From Robiginitomaculum sp. (GTDB lineage: Bacteria > Pseudomonadota > Alphaproteobacteria > Caulobacterales > Maricaulaceae), in the NCBI GenBank assembly GCA_016765255.1, contig JAESQI010000048.1:2017-7887 (forward strand): 5,871 bases of DNA, given 5' to 3'. Under the pieces are notes generated by a model. That model was not told where the DNA came from. It did no database searches and saw only the letters and a list, made by a program, of their open reading frames with translations. Each line of letters begins with the position of its first letter. Position 1 is the first letter of the stretch. The translations under genes and the position numbers were made by a program. Below are positions 4,580 to 5,871 of the stretch, one piece after another.

Positions 4580-5728
4580 GTGCCGTCAGAACCCCCGTCG
4601 CCAAGCGAAACGCCGATCACATTTACACTGCAACAATATGAAGACCAGATTGCGAAGAAAATTGCCGAAGCAGAATCTAAATTCAAAACCGCCCACGATG
4701 AAGAAAAAACACAGCTTGGACAGCAAATCGAAGAACTTCGCAAACGGGCGGCTAATCCAGAGCAAGCTTTACAAGAGGCCCGTGCGACCATCGCCAAACT
4801 TGAAGATGCCCTAACCCGCGAAGGGAATAGCATTGGCGGTGACCGTATGGAAGCGGCGCGCCAAGCCCTCGAAGCTGGCGATTTTTCAATCGCCGACACG
4901 CTCTTTGCCGAAATCGAAGACCAAGAAATGCTGGCCGTTGAGCGTGCGGCCCGCGCCGCCTTTTCAAGAGGAGAAATCGCTGCGCAAGACATTCGTTGGG
5001 CCGATGCCGCCGAGCATTACGCCCGCGCCGCCCGATTGCACCCAAATTATGAACATCTATTTTACGCTAGTGAATTTGCATGGCGCACCGGCGATTATGA
5101 CAAGGCCATTACCTTGGGCAAAGACTTATTGAAGATCACCAAAACTGAATACGGCGAAACCCATGAAAAATATGCAGTGGCGCTCAATGAGTATGCATCA
5201 TCACTACAGGACACAGGAAAATACGAACAGTCAGAGCCACTACATAAACAAGCCCTTGAAATCGTCAAGCAAACCATAGGGGAGGCGCATCCTAACTATG
5301 CAATTCATCTCAATAACCTTGCGGGACTTTACTTTGTCACAGGAAAATACAAGCTGGCAGAACCGCTATATCTGCAAGCCCTTGAAATCGGCAAACAAAC
5401 CATAGGCGAGGCGCATCCTGACTATGCAACCAATCTCAACAATCTCGCAGGGCTTTACGAGGACACAGAACAATATGATCTGGCAGAATCGCTATATTTA
5501 CAAGCTCTTGAAATAAGCAAACAAACCTTAGGTGAGGCGCACCCTGATTATGCAACCCGTCTCAATAATCTCGCGGTGCTTTACAGGGTCATAGGCAAGT
5601 ACGAGCAGGCAGAGCCGCTATATTTGCAAGCTATTCAGATTTTAGAAACCACCCTTGGGCCAGATCATCCAAATACACTAACCGTGAAATCGAATTACGA
5701 AAGTCTTCTGAAAACATGGGAAAAATAG
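4580..5728 (+). CDS. coiled-coil and kinesin-light-chain-type TPR protein (main body)
   Basis: From the GTG at 4580 the uninterrupted frame encodes 382 residues. Residues 1-12 are a Pro/Ser linker (PSEPPSPSETP). About 16-85 is a charged coiled coil rich in Glu, Lys, Gln and Ala. About 88-170 holds degenerate TPR helices (ARQALEAGDFSIADTLFAEI; ADAAEHYARAARLHPN). About 192-382 holds kinesin-light-chain-type TPRs of 42 residues with the pattern G-E-x-H-P-x-Y-A...LNNLA-x-LY...Y-x-x-AEPLYLQALEI. Such proteins act as protein-binding scaffolds; the partner is unknown. No Shine-Dalgarno sequence precedes the GTG, and the frame is open upstream to a TGA at 4562-4564 with an apparent membrane anchor before it. 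The GTG is therefore probably not the original start, and intact relatives would begin near 4439 with about 429 residues. Without the anchor this product would be cytosolic. No catalytic motif is visible. Confidence 0.85.
   Translation: MPSEPPSPSETPITFTLQQYEDQIAKKIAEAESKFKTAHDEEKTQLGQQIEELRKRAANPEQALQEARATIAKLEDALTREGNSIGGDRMEAARQALEAGDFSIADTLFAEIEDQEMLAVERAARAAFSRGEIAAQDIRWADAAEHYARAARLHPNYEHLFYASEFAWRTGDYDKAITLGKDLLKITKTEYGETHEKYAVALNEYASSLQDTGKYEQSEPLHKQALEIVKQTIGEAHPNYAIHLNNLAGLYFVTGKYKLAEPLYLQALEIGKQTIGEAHPDYATNLNNLAGLYEDTEQYDLAESLYLQALEISKQTLGEAHPDYATRLNNLAVLYRVIGKYEQAEPLYLQAIQILETTLGPDHPNTLTVKSNYESLLKTWEK
5153..5725 (+). repeat. in-phase 126-bp tandem repeats within the TPR gene
   Basis: Units begin at 5153, 5279, 5405 and 5531, with a partial unit at 5657-5725, each exactly 126 bp (42 codons) after the last. 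The G-(E/P)-x-H motif recurs at the same place in every unit. Counting by eye, the second and third units match at 100 of 126 bases (30 of 42 residues), so the DNA itself is repetitive, which fits past tandem duplication and room for unequal crossing-over. The first and last units are more diverged. Confidence 0.85.
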
Positions 5729-5833
5729 TTTTTCGCCTTGTGGGAGAAAGCGCCTAAATTGCTAGGGGCAAATCATCAATCGTTAACATCACGTTTAAGC
5801 TTTGTGTTTATCCAAATTCACTCCTTTACACTC

Positions 5834-5865
5834 CGCTCCTACCCGCGCTGGCGGGTATCCAGTCG
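5834..5865 (+). repeat. REP-like palindrome, copy C
   Basis: TACCCGC (5840-5846) and GCGGGTA (5851-5857) form a 7-bp perfect stem with a 4-base loop, followed by TCCAGTCGG. GGCGGGTATCCA (5850-5861) is identical to the minus strand of copy B at 2376-2387. It lies about 105 bp past the TPR stop and runs to the window's edge, so a partner palindrome could lie just outside. Between 5729 and 5833 I see AT-rich sequence with no gene or clear terminator. Confidence 0.55.
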
Positions 5866-5871
5866 GAATTT

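Noticed and set aside
4381..4992. 203-codon open frame on the minus strand, very rich in Ser and Ala.
   Set aside because: It lies antisense to the TPR gene's coiled-coil region, has low-complexity composition typical of a reverse-frame shadow, and resembles no known family.
5153..5725. CRISPR-like regular repeats.
   Set aside because: The 126-bp period is a multiple of three inside a coding frame and encodes 42-residue TPR units; there are no spacers.
5729..5833. Intrinsic terminator after the TPR gene.
   Set aside because: TTTTT follows the stop directly without a preceding stem, and later pairings are short and lack a T-run.

Overview
The window looks like an ordinary bacterial chromosome segment, most likely from a proteobacterium. 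The main clues are an outer-membrane-type lipoprotein of the CC0125/CC1285 kind, a LysE/RhtB exporter, a full-length TypA/BipA GTPase and a membrane-anchored coiled-coil/TPR protein. Base composition is moderate, AT-rich between genes. I lean to Alphaproteobacteria, but TypA has several residues I associate with beta/gamma versions, so the class is not settled. I see no phage, transposase, CRISPR or rRNA/tRNA signals.

Layout. At 1-167 (+) is the last part of a metallo-beta-lactamase-fold protein resembling PqqB. Tail to tail with it are two minus-strand genes: a small lipoprotein (177-683) and, upstream of it, a VOC/glyoxalase-fold protein (762-1148). An 80-bp divergent intergenic region with overlapping candidate promoters separates these from a plus-strand pair, a TerB-like helical protein (1229-1663) and a LysE-family exporter (1665-2297), one base apart. 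This pair converges on typA (minus, 2412-4262). Between the two 3' ends lies a pair of REP-like palindromes in opposite orientation, and a third related palindrome sits at the window's right edge. A 176-bp divergent region upstream of typA then leads into a coiled-coil/TPR gene.

The most notable point is that last gene. The clean frame starts at a GTG at 4580 with no ribosome binding site. The same frame continues upstream through a convincing membrane-anchor segment to a TTG start at 4439 with a strong Shine-Dalgarno sequence, interrupted only by one in-frame TGA at 4562-4564. Either the gene carries a nonsense mutation or base error, or the anchor and the TPR body are made as two products. 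The 3' half is an in-phase 126-bp tandem repeat encoding kinesin-light-chain-type TPRs.

Functionally the genes are a mix of housekeeping (TypA, translation and stress adaptation), transport (LysE), small-molecule enzymes (VOC and MBL-fold) and envelope or scaffold proteins (lipoprotein, TPR). Only the TerB-like/LysE pair is close enough to suggest co-translation. I found no strong evidence for a new multi-gene system. The unusual signals are the interrupted TPR gene, the palindromic repeats and a hairpin over the lipoprotein's ribosome binding site.
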